A stretch of DNA of 64,000 nucleotides from Circinella minor. Its lineage: Eukaryota > Mucoromycota > Mucoromycetes > Mucorales > Lichtheimiaceae. The notes under the pieces were generated by a model. That model did no database searches. It saw nothing but the letters and a program-made list of their open reading frames with translations, and was not told where the DNA came from. How positions within the stretch are numbered: position 1 is the stretch's first letter; each line of letters begins with the position of its first letter. A program made the position numbers and the translations under genes. This document shows positions 12,701-24,322 of this stretch, in pieces. The stretch is taken from NCBI GenBank assembly GCA_016758965.1, contig JAEPRB010000092.1, positions 78,013 through 142,012 on the forward strand. Direction: 5' to 3'.

Positions 12701-15700
12701 AACCAACGACAATCAACAGTGTCTTTATTCCACTTGTCACTGCTTTCTTTTATGAAACTGACCGTATTAAAGATCATAACTTAATTAACCAATGTTGTGC
12801 AACTATTACATCTCTTGTTGGACAATTGGGATGGACCCGTTATTATGGTATGTTCCGTACTTATATGGATTTGATTGCCAAGAAACCAGATATGGAAAAG
12901 GTTTATCTCAAAGTGATCAGTGCTATTTTGGATGCTTTCCACTTTGATTTAAAGGATGTGGAAGTAACGGATGAACAAGCTGTCAGTGTCATGGGTCGTC
13001 AAAAAGTTCGTATTCATTTTACCTCCTCTGAACAATTTGCTCGAGAAGAAAATGCCAAAGAGGCAAAAGAACAAGCTAAAGGAGAAAATGGCGAGGAACA
13101 AGAAAAGGAAGAAGAGGATCAAAAACAAAAAGAAGAACCCAAGGATCTTGCTGTCAAGATTCATGATACTGTAATTCATCGCATGTTACCAGCATTAAAT
13201 AATTATTTGACCAAGACTGAAACCAAACAAGCTGCACTTATTCGTGTACCTATTGCATTAGGTGTTGCCAAATTATTACGTGCTCTTCCTGAACGATCCA
13301 TGCGAACCAATTTACCTGGTCTGTTGGTCAGTTTGTGTCAAATGATTCGTAGTCGTGCTCTTGACGTTCGTGAAACACTTCGAGAGACATTGCTCAAAGT
13401 GAATGCATATCTTGGTCCTGCCTATTTATCATTCATTATTAAGGAACTTAAAACAGCACTTACCAAAGGTTATGAAGTCCATGTTCTTGGTTATACTGTT
13501 AATGTTTTACTGGCTGATACCATCCCACGTCTTGAAGTGGGTCAACTTGATTACTGCTTAGAAGACATTGTTGATATTTTAATTAATGATATATTTGGTA
13601 AAACCGGTCAAGAAAAAGAAGCCGATGAAATGACGGGTAAAATCAAGGAAGCAAAAAGTCAAAAGAGTTTAGGTACTTTTGAAAGTCTCAGTAAAGTCAT
13701 TCATTTTGCCAACTTGCCTATCATGCTTATGCCACTCAAGGATGTCATGTCTGAAACACAAAGTTTAAAGATCTTACGTAAAGTGGATGACATTTTAAAG
13801 CGTACTGCTGCTGGTTTGGTCCGTAATCCTGAATTTGAGTCGTTGGAACTTTTGGAATTTGCCAATGGATTGATTACCGAGAATTTAGATACATACAAAG
13901 CTAAAGCTCAAGAAAAGATTGTCAAGAGTCAAATGGAAAAAAATTATGAAGTTCAATTGAAACGTATTGATACGACTATTAAGGACCATCTTGTAACCAA
14001 TGCTTATCGTTTTGTTGACTTTGGTTTACATTTGCTACTTACTGCATTGCGTCGTAACAAATTTGATTCTAACTTGGAGGAGCATCGAGAAAAATTGAAT
14101 CCATTGGTTCCTTTAGTTTCTAATACATTACATTCGAACCATACAAGTAGTATCATTTTGGGTACCAAGATCATGCGTATCTTGATCACTTATCCATTGG
14201 ATGAAGTACCTAATGCTATACCCGCAGTGATGAAACGATCTTTCCAATTGATTAAGAATGTTGGTAATTCCCGCTCACAATTGATCCAGTCTTGCTTCAA
14301 GTTAATCACCATATGTATTCGCGATAATGAAAAGGCCAAATTATCTGAAACTCAACTTGTCTATTTGCTCAACATTATTCGACCTGATTTGGAAGAACCT
14401 GATCGACAAAGTACTGTTTTTGCATTGATTCGTGCTCTCATTGGTCGCAAATTCATGGCACCCGAAGTATACGATATTATGGATCTTGTCGGTGAAATCA
14501 TGGTAACAAATCAAGCCAAGGAAATTCGTGATCAAGCACGATCCGTCTATTTTATGTTCTTGATGGATTATCCACAAGGTCGTGATCGTCTCAAGAAACA
14601 AATCAGTTTTATTGTACGCAATTTAGAATATGTACATGAAACAGGTCGTGTCTCTGTTATGGAATTACAGCATCAAATTATTGACAAGTTTGGCGATGCT
14701 ATCTTGATGGAATATGCAGAATCTATGTTTTTGGGACTTGTTTTACGACTTGTCAATGATGATTCAGCTAAATGTCGTGAAATGTCTGCAGAATTGATCA
14801 AATTGTTGTTGAGCCGATGTACCGATGATAAATTAACGACTGTCTATCGTCTGTTGGATAAATGGATGAATCAATCGAACAAACCCAATTTACAACGTGC
14901 CAGTTGTCAAGTTTATGGTTTAATTATGGATGTATTTACAAGCAAAGCTGTAGCAGCTGGTCTGGTACCACGTTTGGCCCATTTACTTGAAGAAAATAAA
15001 GCACCTGAAATTCATCCCGATGATGGTGATGAAGAAATGGAAGTGGATTTCCCTTGGGAAGTAGCTTACTATAGTCTCAGTACATTATCCAAGATTGCCA
15101 AGAGCTTCCCGGAATTGATGTATGGTGAAGATGCTATGGCAATGTGGTATGGAGTGAAAGAAATGCTTTTACATCCACATGCATGGATTCGTGCATCCTC
15201 CGGTCGTTTATTCGGTCACTATTTTGCCAACGTCGACGCTGAAGATCGTACTCATAAAGGGGATATCCAATGTGAATTCCTTTCCAGAGAAAACTTGAGC
15301 GATTTGGTATTGAAATTTATCGAACAACTCAAGAGTCATTATTTGACAGAAGAACAAGCCAATCAAATTGTACGCAATTTGTTCTTTATTTCCAAATGTT
15401 TATATTATTTGCCTGCCGAAGAAGATACTCGACAAAATGATGATGAAGATGATAAGGAAGCACGAGAAGATATAGCCGTTAATGGTAAACTGGAAGAAAA
15501 AATCAATACTGCCCAGGCCAAGTTAGATCAACGACCTACTCGAAATGCACATTATTGGATGTTCCGTCGACTTACATTTACTGCACGTGGTAGTTTGCAA
15601 AATAAGGGCAATTCCAAAAATATTTTGATGGTAAGTTCTACTACATATTTACTATTTGAAACTTGATTATGATCATCAACTATATATGATACTAAATTTC

Positions 15701-16214
15701 TTGTTAAACATTCTTATTATTATTTTAGCGATCATCTATCTTTAAATGTTTTGCTGCCATTGCCAATCATATGCAAGCTGAAGAATTACCACCTTATTTA
15801 GTATCTATGATTACACCTATCTATCGGGTAACAAATGATCAACAAATTAAGGATGATAAAGAATTTGGTACGTTTTTTTTTCACTATAAAATATATTGAT
15901 ATTTTTAAAAATTGATGCCAAGCATTAATTTATTTATTATTATAAATTAATGTATTTTTCCTTTTTTTTATGAACTAATAGAGGATTTAAAGCAATTGGG
16001 TAATGAAGTACTAAATATGGTTCAACAAAAGGCCGGATCAACAGTATACTTTGCAGCATATCAAAGAGTACGTCAACGTGCAGCCGATGTACGTCAAGAA
16101 CGAAAAACAAAACGAGCATTAGAAGCTGTTGCAGATCCACAATTAGCTGCACAACGTAAAATTGAACGACGTCAAAAGAAACGGAAAACAATGAAATCAA
16201 CACCTCAATTTTAG
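6794..16214 (+). CDS. UTP20: U3 snoRNP / small-subunit processome protein Utp20
   Basis: Utp20 is a very large helical-repeat scaffold of the 90S pre-ribosome, needed for 18S rRNA maturation in the nucleolus. I read 13 exons: 6794-6862, 6940-7220, 7290-7401, 7486-7767, 7847-7940, 8043-8252, 8353-8626, 8711-8954, 9069-9448, 9557-10220, 10321-15630, 15729-15867 and 15982-16214. All junctions are GT..AG and in phase, giving about 2,763 residues (human 2,785, yeast about 2,490). The N-terminus matches the family: a segment resembling human FFEGLLKWRELNLTEHF, then FYPYFSRLF, then IRHFTAEAFAFLLRK. Acidic or charged loops occur near 10500-10560, 11300-11350 and 13050-13140. The C-terminus is basic (RRQKKRKTMK), a likely nucleolar signal. 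The first ATG after the pyrimidine-rich leader is used. The single 5.3-kb exon is unusually long for this intron-rich window. Confidence 0.97.
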
Positions 16215-16602
16215 TTAGATTTTTTTTTTTACTTTAGAATAACTATAATAATGAATATAAATAAACTCTATAACAAAACATGTAATATATATATTTTGAT
16301 TGTTTGGGTCTATTTTTTTCCCCCATCAAATGAACAATAAATTACAAAAAGGGAAAGAAGAAGAAAAATGAAGGGTATATAAGATAATCATGCAAAAAAA
16401 CAAACAAAAAATGGGTGGATTGGATAAATAAAAAAAAAAGAATCAGTTAGGGAGATGAATAATTGAGATATCATCGTTTATGGGTTCAAAAAAAACAGGA
16501 AAAGGAGTACTACTTTACAAGTTAGAAAAAGAAAAAGGGGCGAAGGAGGGGGGAGGAGGAGGAGGAGGAGGAGGAAAAATATTTGTCAAAAAAAAAACTC
16601 TT
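16215..16602. other. Convergent intergenic gap with a purine tract
   Basis: Lies between the 3' ends of UTP20 (+) and the LRR gene (-). It holds poly-A runs and a G-rich GGA-repeat strip at about 16546-16575 (GGAGGGGGGAGGAGGAGG and on). No gene is seen. Confidence 0.6.
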
Positions 16603-18479
16603 TTAATGTATAGTGCTTCGTTTAAAAAATCGGTGAAGACGCCAACGACTTTTAGTAATGACTTTTTCTTCTTCAACAATAGTCGTAATACGTTGTTCTT
16701 GATGTGTTGTAGATGTCAATAATTGTTGTTGAACATTATTGATATTAATATGGCTTTTATTTTTATGACCCACAAGAGGTGGTAAAAATTGAAGTACACC
16801 ATTAAAAGTATTTTTACCATTCTCATCCAAAAATAATAATGAAGGTGGTGTATGATTAAAAACATATCGCATACGATCATCATCATCCGTCCAATGGGCT
16901 GAACATAATCTGTATTCAAATATAATTAAAACTGAATCAGGCCGTTCGATCAATCGACGACGCGATACGTATGATTCAAAGTAAGGTTCACCACATGCTG
17001 TACAAGGCTTGGGCCGTACATGAGGAAAATAAAAAGCTGCGGCTTTTAAATTTTTACGTGCACATATTTCGCGTAAACTGGGTGGATTATGTCGAAGATC
17101 ATCTGTGAGATAAAAAGGATGATCAATGTTATTGTTATTTCCATTTCGGTCGTTATTGTTGTTTCGACTATTTGCTGAAGCAATTTTAATTCGACGTAAA
17201 TTAGGCAATTGTAACATTTCAGCAGGTAACATGGTTATTTGAGGACAATGTAATACGGAAAGAGATGATAAGTTTTTCATTCCACCTATTTCTATTGGTA
17301 ATTCGGATAAATGATGATTATGATTAAGATTCAAATGGGTGAGTTTTTTCAAATGGCCGATATAAGGTGTGAGTTGAGTCAATTGATTATGTCCAAGGTC
17401 AAATTCAATGAGATTCACAAGACCACATACAGTATCAGGTATTTCTGTAAGTCGATTATGAGCTAATTGTATTACGGTGAGATTAACGAGGGATCCAATG
17501 GACTCTGGTAAATGAGTTAGATGATTTCTTGACCTGTATAGAGTATATATATATATATCATTAGTAAGTTCTTTTTTTTTAGCGCCAACAAATAATAGAT
17601 AATAACAAGTCTTTCTGTTGTTGTTTTTTTTTCTATCCCTTCCCCCAAATTTGTCATACAAGTATAACTTTTCAGAAAAGATACTTGGTGGCAAAAAAAA
17701 AAAGGGGGGAGGAGAAGGTATTGTATGTGTGTATAAAAAAGAATGTAGAACTCATCTACTCCTTAGAGTGGCAAAAAAAAAAAAAGACACAGATCTTTTC
17801 TTTCTATTTTAAAAAAAAAATTCTTTGCTTTTTTTTTACGTACTCCCCTTCCTTCCACCCCCCCTCCCTTCTCCCCGGTGATAACTTACAAGTCAAGTTT
17901 TCGAATCATGGTTAGATAATATAGATTTGTACAATTTAAACTAGTCAAGTGGCGACAGGAGAGATGTAATGCTTGTATAGATTTACTATCATTTTTTGAA
18001 ATAATATCACTCAATGTTAATTCTTGTTGTTTTTGTTGTTTATCATCTTTATTGTTATTAATTTCTGGTTCTTTTGACAGAGTCATAGTATCAAGGTAAT
18101 ATGTCGTGTCAATATAGGCTAATTCTTTAAGAAGACGATTATCTTCAACGTAACCAGAATCAGGTCGTTGTTTTTGTTGTTGCCATGGCAATGTTAATTC
18201 AACGTCATTATGATCGTCATTGGTGATGCTTCTGTTACTCTTGTTATTGTTATTGTTGCTACCGGAGTAACTGTTATTTTTACTAAATATAGTATTGCTA
18301 GCCATACTTGTTAATAAGCCATAGTCTTCGGGTCGCTCGAGTAATAAATCTGTTGTGGTAGCAATAGTGGTTGTTGTTGTTATCGATGTTGTGGTAGCTT
18401 TATTGCTATTGTTATTATCAACCTCAAGGTAGCCTAAAGTAAGCTTTCCATGCTTCTTTCTACTGACCCCTTGACCCAT
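16603..18479 (-). CDS. Leucine-rich repeat protein with N-myristoylation signal and Cys motif
   Basis: Two exons (18479-17890 and 17533-16603), joined GT..AG inside the first full LRR, give about 506 residues. The chosen start yields MGQGVSRKK, a good N-myristoylation signal (Gly2, Ser6, basic residues). An in-frame ATG 75 nt upstream would destroy it. Residues 10-165 are low-complexity Asn/Thr/Ser/Gln. About seven LRRs follow (roughly 170-325), e.g. LDLSRNHLTHLPESIGSLVN. The C-terminal region has a CTACG pair, a later Cys-His (LCSAHW), and a block from SLREICARKN to LLFLDENGKN that I believe is conserved in a fungal LRR family of unknown function. A scaffold role at membranes is inference. 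Composition matches its neighbours. Confidence 0.85.
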
Positions 18480-21268
18480 AACAGTATAAACCCCAAGTAT
18501 ATGAATTGTTTTGTTTTTTGTTATTGAAAAAATAAAAGAAGAAAGAATTGGCAAATAAAAAAAAAGAATAAAAAGAGGAAAGAGAACAACAGTAAAGAAT
18601 TAGGAAACGCGCTGTTTATTTTATTTCTTTTCAGGGGCTATTATTTCATTGGCAAGCATTCGTACACACACACAACATTGATAACCTCCAAAAAAGAATG
18701 GCGTCTTTCTATATATAATCGGAGGAAAACAGTTCCGGAAGCAAATTTGCCGCCGCCGCCATTTTTTGTATTTTTCAGTCTTTTGATGTTGGTACCTGTG
18801 CGTCTTTCCAAATTTTCAATTGTAGTAAAGGAAAGCAAAAAAAAAAAGACTTTTCGTTAGTTATATATTCAAGAATATATATATACATATATTTATTTTA
18901 TTAAGTAAACTACAATAATATTAGGAGAGTACATTTTCGATATCAAATATGTTCATTACACATATATTTCAATCGATTATCCTATTTGTAGGGACCTAAA
19001 TTATTCTCCTTCAAAAAAAAAAGAAACCAAAAACTTAAAAGATTTCAAAAGTCCCCACAGGTTGAAATATTCTCTTTTCTGATAAAAAAAAAGCAGTAAA
19101 GACTTTATTTTTAATCCCCCAACATTTATATACAAGATACCATTGTTTTTCTTAATCATTTTTGGTCATAAGAAATTTTTATTTATTTTTACAGATTCTG
19201 TTTGTGTATACTTTCAGAAAAAAAATAATCAGATTAATGGTTTTAGGTTGTACGTACAAAAAAAAAGATCATGCATTAACCCGATTTTGTGATAATATTT
19301 TTCCTATCTTTAACTTATTACATTAAATTGATGACGGTATAATTTTATTTCTTTTTTTAAACAATTATTAATATAAGGCAGTACATGATCATTACGTAAT
19401 ATATATATTTGTATACATTGAGTTATTTGTTGATTTTTTTTATTCGTAGGAGGAGATGAAAAAGAGGAGGGAAGGAGCAGGAAAGGTGCAGAAAAAAAAA
19501 TACACTATAATTGATCGTTATTACTGTCGATCTATGTAAATAAGTAATATGTATTTGATATGAAATTTTTTGATATTACGAATTGTTAAAAAAAAGCATT
19601 ATTTTGAAACTGTGTATCTTTTTTCAAAGAAAATAGCATACGTACGTACAAAGTATTCCGCTACATTTTACAGTAATTAGCCGAAGAGGTGTTATATAAG
19701 AGAATGAATGATGAGAATATGTCAATAAGGGAGGGGGGGGAAAGAAGATAATATGTCAATAAAAAAAAAGTGTTGTTTAGTTTACATTTGCCTATAAACG
19801 AACTTAAACGGGGGGAAAAACAGAAAATAATATTCAACAAAAAGTTTTACTAGCCCCTATTCTTCTTGCCTAAGAATGATGGGTGAAAAAAGTAATGGTA
19901 ATAGACATTAAAAACTCCTTCTCAGCAAAATATAACAAGTTTACGTACATAGCATTAATACTTTCATAGGTTTCTTCTTTTTCTTCTTTTTTTATATATA
20001 CGTATCCCCTTCTTTCTTGTTAACTCCTACATTCATTTTCATCTTAAAAAAAAAAGATCCTCATTATCTACACTTTCTTATATGTAATAATCCAATAATG
20101 AGATATATGTCATCCAATTATGGAAACATTTTTTGGAGGAGAAGCATGATAGCACTATTTTCATGGATACTAAATATACTTTACTTTTCTACTCTTTCGT
20201 TTTTATTGTACAACATGAAGATACCCCATATGCAATGTATGGATGATCATTTGCTTTTTTATAATAAGCTTTTTTTTTTAAAAAAAAAAAAAAAATACAT
20301 AGCTTTGGTTCTCAATATCATGATCTAAAAGCGTAGAAATGTATGAATGGGAAAATAAAATAAGAAATAAAAAGACCCGAGAGTTTTATTCCATATTGCA
20401 AACTAAAAAGAAAATTCTGCAAGCTTTATTTGTAGAAACATATTGCTTATGATATTTTTTTTTATTTAATAAAACACTGTAGTTTAAAAATAAGAAAATG
20501 TATGTATTACGTATCAGCTTTTTCTGGTTTTTTTTTGTGAAAGGCAATAAAAAAAAAGAAGTAAATTAGGCAATTCAATGCTTTTTATGTTTACATGGTA
20601 ACAAATGCCTTAACATGGGAACGAGTTTATATTCGACTATAGCTCATTGACACAAGTTACTACACATAGGATTGATGAAGTAAATATTTCTATGTACGTA
20701 TTTACGTACGTGTCAATTAGTAACATGTATGATACGTAAATATATATACGTCAATTTTATATCACATACGGTTTGAATGTGTATACGTATAAAATAATTC
20801 TATATATTCGTTTCATTAGATTTGGCGTATTTTAACCTTTTTTTGGACCCTTGATTTGATCACCCCGAGAAGATTTACATACAGAAATACATTGCTTTGA
20901 AAATCAATTTTAGTACAAAACAAATAATAATAGTTTTATCAATAAAAAACAAGAAGCACTTGAAGAACTTTACAGATATTTGTTATTAAAGATTACAAGT
21001 AAAGCACAAATAAACTCCAACTCAACTAATTCTTATTATCCATTCTCCAATCCAAGTCAATTATATAGCCTCAAGAAAAAAAAAATTGGCAATGCTAAAA
21101 TCTGGATTTTTTTTTTTTTTTTGTTATCGACAATAAGTTCCAATCCAAACCACGTCCAAAGTCTATCAATAATGTATAATTACAATGAAAAAAAAACATG
21201 ACATAGAAAAAAAAATAATAATAAAGGGAAAATGAAAATAGATAAGAAAAAAAAAGAGGTAGTTTCTT
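18480..21268. other. Long intergenic region, no gene seen
   Basis: About 2.8 kb of AT-rich DNA with many homopolymer runs, polypurine strips (19450-19490, 19725-19745) and repeated TACGTA palindromes (for example 19640-19650 and 20695-20790). No convincing coding frame, RNA gene or transposon end is visible. It may hold regulatory DNA for the divergent or tandem flanking genes. Confidence 0.5.
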
Positions 21269-22297
21269 TTAAGCAGCAGCAACAACCACCTTGATAGTGA
21301 CAGGTTTTCCTGCTACTTGAACCTCAACTTCGTGTTCACCCAATGACTTGATACGTTCAGTCTTGAATTGAATCAATTGTTTATCTACATTCAATCCATA
21401 ATCATCCTTAAGTTTAATTGCAAGATCATCAGCAGTGACAGATCCAAATGTGTTGGTGGTTTCAGGGATAATAGCACGCTTAAATTCAAGTGCAGAAACG
21501 CCGGAAAGAATGGATTCAACTTGGTTTGCTTGTGCTTGTCGCTTGGTAGCTTCAGTAAAAGCACCAGATACCTATATATATATATATATTCCCCCAAATG
21601 ATAATCAGTTAATGACAACATATATTTTGCATAAATACACACATTTTCAATGAATATTTTATTTTTATTTTTTACCTGATCGGCCTTTAATTGTTCAGCA
21701 GAGGCTTTTTTTTGTTGTTCTAATTGTCGGTTGCGTGGTCCATCAAATGCTTTGACATAAGTTGCTTTACCAGTAGGATAAAGAATATTACGCATTAAAC
21801 CAGCTAATTGATATATATTTATGTAAATTACAAAAAATTATTTTAGTCATCAAGAAAAAACCTATAAATCCTTCACTTACTACGCTCTTTTTCTCGCTTT
21901 CCTTTTTTTTTTGCTCTCCAACCCCTCTCTCTATTCCAAAAGCCTTATATATTCAGAATTATTCATTTACTTACGTCGAACAGACACAATTTCATCTATT
22001 GGAGCCATATAATAACAAAAAAATAAATAGGATTTTAAAATGCTGAATACTATACTCATTATTATTTATTATTTAATGAATTGTTTTTTTTTACCTTGAA
22101 GACCAACACCTTCAATATATTCGTTTAATCGCACCTGGATCGATGCTTTTTTATGGGCATGACGCTATATAGAATAAAAGTGTTAGTCATTGTAAAATAT
22201 ATATATATATATATATATATTTAATGCTATATCATACCACAATAATGTTCTTTGGAGAACGAATGAACTGACGCGCGCAAACGAACGGTAATGACAT
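21269..22297 (-). CDS. Mitochondrial large-subunit ribosomal protein bL9m
   Basis: Five exons: 22297-22238, 22164-22095, 21995-21975, 21803-21676 and 21571-21269, giving 193 residues. Exon 3 is only 21 nt. The conserved bL9 N-domain is clear: IQVRLNEYIEGVGLQDEIVS, then RPGLMRNILYPTGKATYV, matching the bacterial pattern with the LRNFLIPxGxA turn. A linker helix rich in Ala/Gln/Lys follows, then a C-domain ending GKPVTIKVVVAAA. The first 20-25 residues (MSLPFVCARQFIRSPKN) are basic and hydroxylated, lack acids and look like a mitochondrial presequence. The product sits at the base of the L1 stalk of the mitoribosome. All junctions are GT..AG. uL13m lies 33 kb away in the same window. Confidence 0.92.
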
Positions 22298-22775
22298 TTT
22301 ATATTATATGTATATATATTTTATTTTGTTTTGCTTTGACAACCTTTTTTAAAAAAAAGGCGGAGCTTTTTCTGAATTTTGGCTGTGATACAAAAAAAAA
22401 AGCTAGGGCCAATAAGAACTGAGGCTTTTTTTTTGGTACCTTTAAATGTCAATAGTTAAGTAAAACTTCTTTTAATAAGTGAGTACGAATGAATAAAATC
22501 GATCAGCAGAATAAAAAGCTACAATAAATTAATATATGGATAAAAATCAACAACTACTTTTAAAGTGTAGCTTCAATAACTCGCACTAATAGAAAAAAAA
22601 AACACATTGGTTTCCTACTGTTGTTCTCATGCATACTCTTTTAATAGTTGTACATAATCTTTTTTTGTACATAAAAAAAAAGTATAAAATATCATTATAA
22701 AAAGCCTTGTTTTTATTAAACTGCAAAGTGTTTTTAATTAAAAGAAAAATGGAAAGAATAAAAACGACTTTATGT
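22298..22775. other. Intergenic between bL9m and the DUF4097-like gene
   Basis: Short AT-rich gap holding the bL9m promoter side and the 3' end of the next minus-strand gene. Nothing else is seen. Confidence 0.5.
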
Positions 22776-24322
22776 TTAACCAAAAATCACTGAGCAACGC
22801 CCAATAACAGATGTAAGTTTCACATTGTTTCCAGTTTGTTGAGTCTTGTCACCATAGTAACCACCAACATGGGATGTAGTACGAGATCTTTCATAATGGA
22901 TCTTCTCGGGATACTTGCTGCTCTGAATTACTGTTCGACCAATTACGGCGTTAGTCTGGAATGTAGATTCAAATGTATCCGGCTGTTATATATAATAGTA
23001 TGTATAAATCATGTGCAGTTTTTAATATCACATTTCTTTTATCAAATAATATAACGTACATTCTCCCCGTAAAATTTTTTTTTCAATATAGTATTAAATA
23101 TATTACTACGTATTATTATTTTCTATAAGTACTTACCAAAGATAAATCAACATCTCCATTAACTGAAGAAAGCTCCAACTTGTGAGTAGAATTTCCCGAA
23201 ATAGACGCAACGTTAACCTCTATCTTTCCGTTTGCAATGGATCCATTAAGCTTTCCTGATAAATTATCAATTCCGGCATCAATATAACCATTAGCGGTTG
23301 AAAGTGTAATGCTTTTTCCACGTAAACCTCTCGTTGTTATACCGCCGTTTGCAGTTGAGAGTACAACGATACTACCAGTGACGAATTCATTTATTGTGAT
23401 ACGTCCATTTCCTGTTTTAAGTAGTAAATTGGAAAATACAGGGCTGTGATTACCATTAATGATAATTATTTGATTAGCAAGTCCAATAGCAAGAGTTTCC
23501 AAAGCCGATGCTGATGAAAGCTTCACTGTAACATCAAGCTTTATATCAATACGTTTGGATGTGAAGAAGCTTGGTTGTTTGACCTATATATAAAATGTTA
23601 TAAATATATACACATACATTAGAATATACATCTAAAGCGTATAATTACAGTACTATACGCATGTTTTATAAGGCATTTAAATAATAATAGAAAATAATGT
23701 ATAGAATGGGAATATAAAACATTTATAACGAAAATAATAACGTGCCTCTAATTCCAAATAAAGTAAATCACCTGACTTTTTCTTTGATCGAACTTCAACA
23801 AGGTTTTTGTCATTAGGGTCAGCAAAGAAAATATCAAAGCAAACTGTAGTCTCATCAAGACTTTCATCAACGCTCACATTTGCTTCACCAACCTGAATAT
23901 GTTAATTAAAATAAAACAAAAGAAACAGAGAAATTTGATAAAATGATTAATTTACATGTAAAAAAAAAATAATAACAATCAACTGTATTACCTGAGACTT
24001 GATATATTTATGAGACTTTTGTTCAATCTCTAATCCTTTATAAACTGATGACGGTACTGTGAATTCGGAAGTAACCTTTTCCCACGAATCGGAAGCACTG
24101 GGAGGGAAATCTGGTTGATCCGACTATAAATTGATGTGATAGTTATAACGGATAAAAAAAGAAATGAAAAAAAGAATAAAGTATGAGTTATCATAGGTAT
24201 GTACAGGTATAATATAATATTACGTAGATAGTATTAATAGCTGCATATGATTGATAGCAATAATAACATACATTATCAGATCCTGTTGGCTTTTGGGAAA
24301 AAATGTTAGCAGCGAAGTCCAT
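22776..24322 (-). CDS. DUF4097-like beta-helix ('putative adhesin' fold) protein
   Basis: Five exons: 24322-24272, 24123-23992, 23892-23746, 23583-23137 and 22982-22776, 327 residues. The central part (about 145-240) is a ladder of short strands with repeated ANG/TGNG/SVNG turns (KTGNGRITI, LSTANGGITT, LSTANGYIDAG, GSIANGKIEVN, LSSVNGDVDLSL). This is the signature of the DUF4097 family, which occurs in bacteria and fungi without known function. I see no signal peptide, so despite the 'adhesin' name it may be cytoplasmic. The third intron must start at 23745 with GC rather than GT to keep the frame and the strand pattern (LELE joined to VKQPSFF); a GT donor there gives an early stop. The C-terminal 70 residues contain HVGGYYGDKTQQTGN. 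Confidence 0.8.

Noticed and set aside
16480..16722. 80-codon plus-strand frame with poly-Gly
   Set aside because: The poly-Gly comes from a GGA repeat in the intergenic gap and runs into the antisense of the LRR gene.
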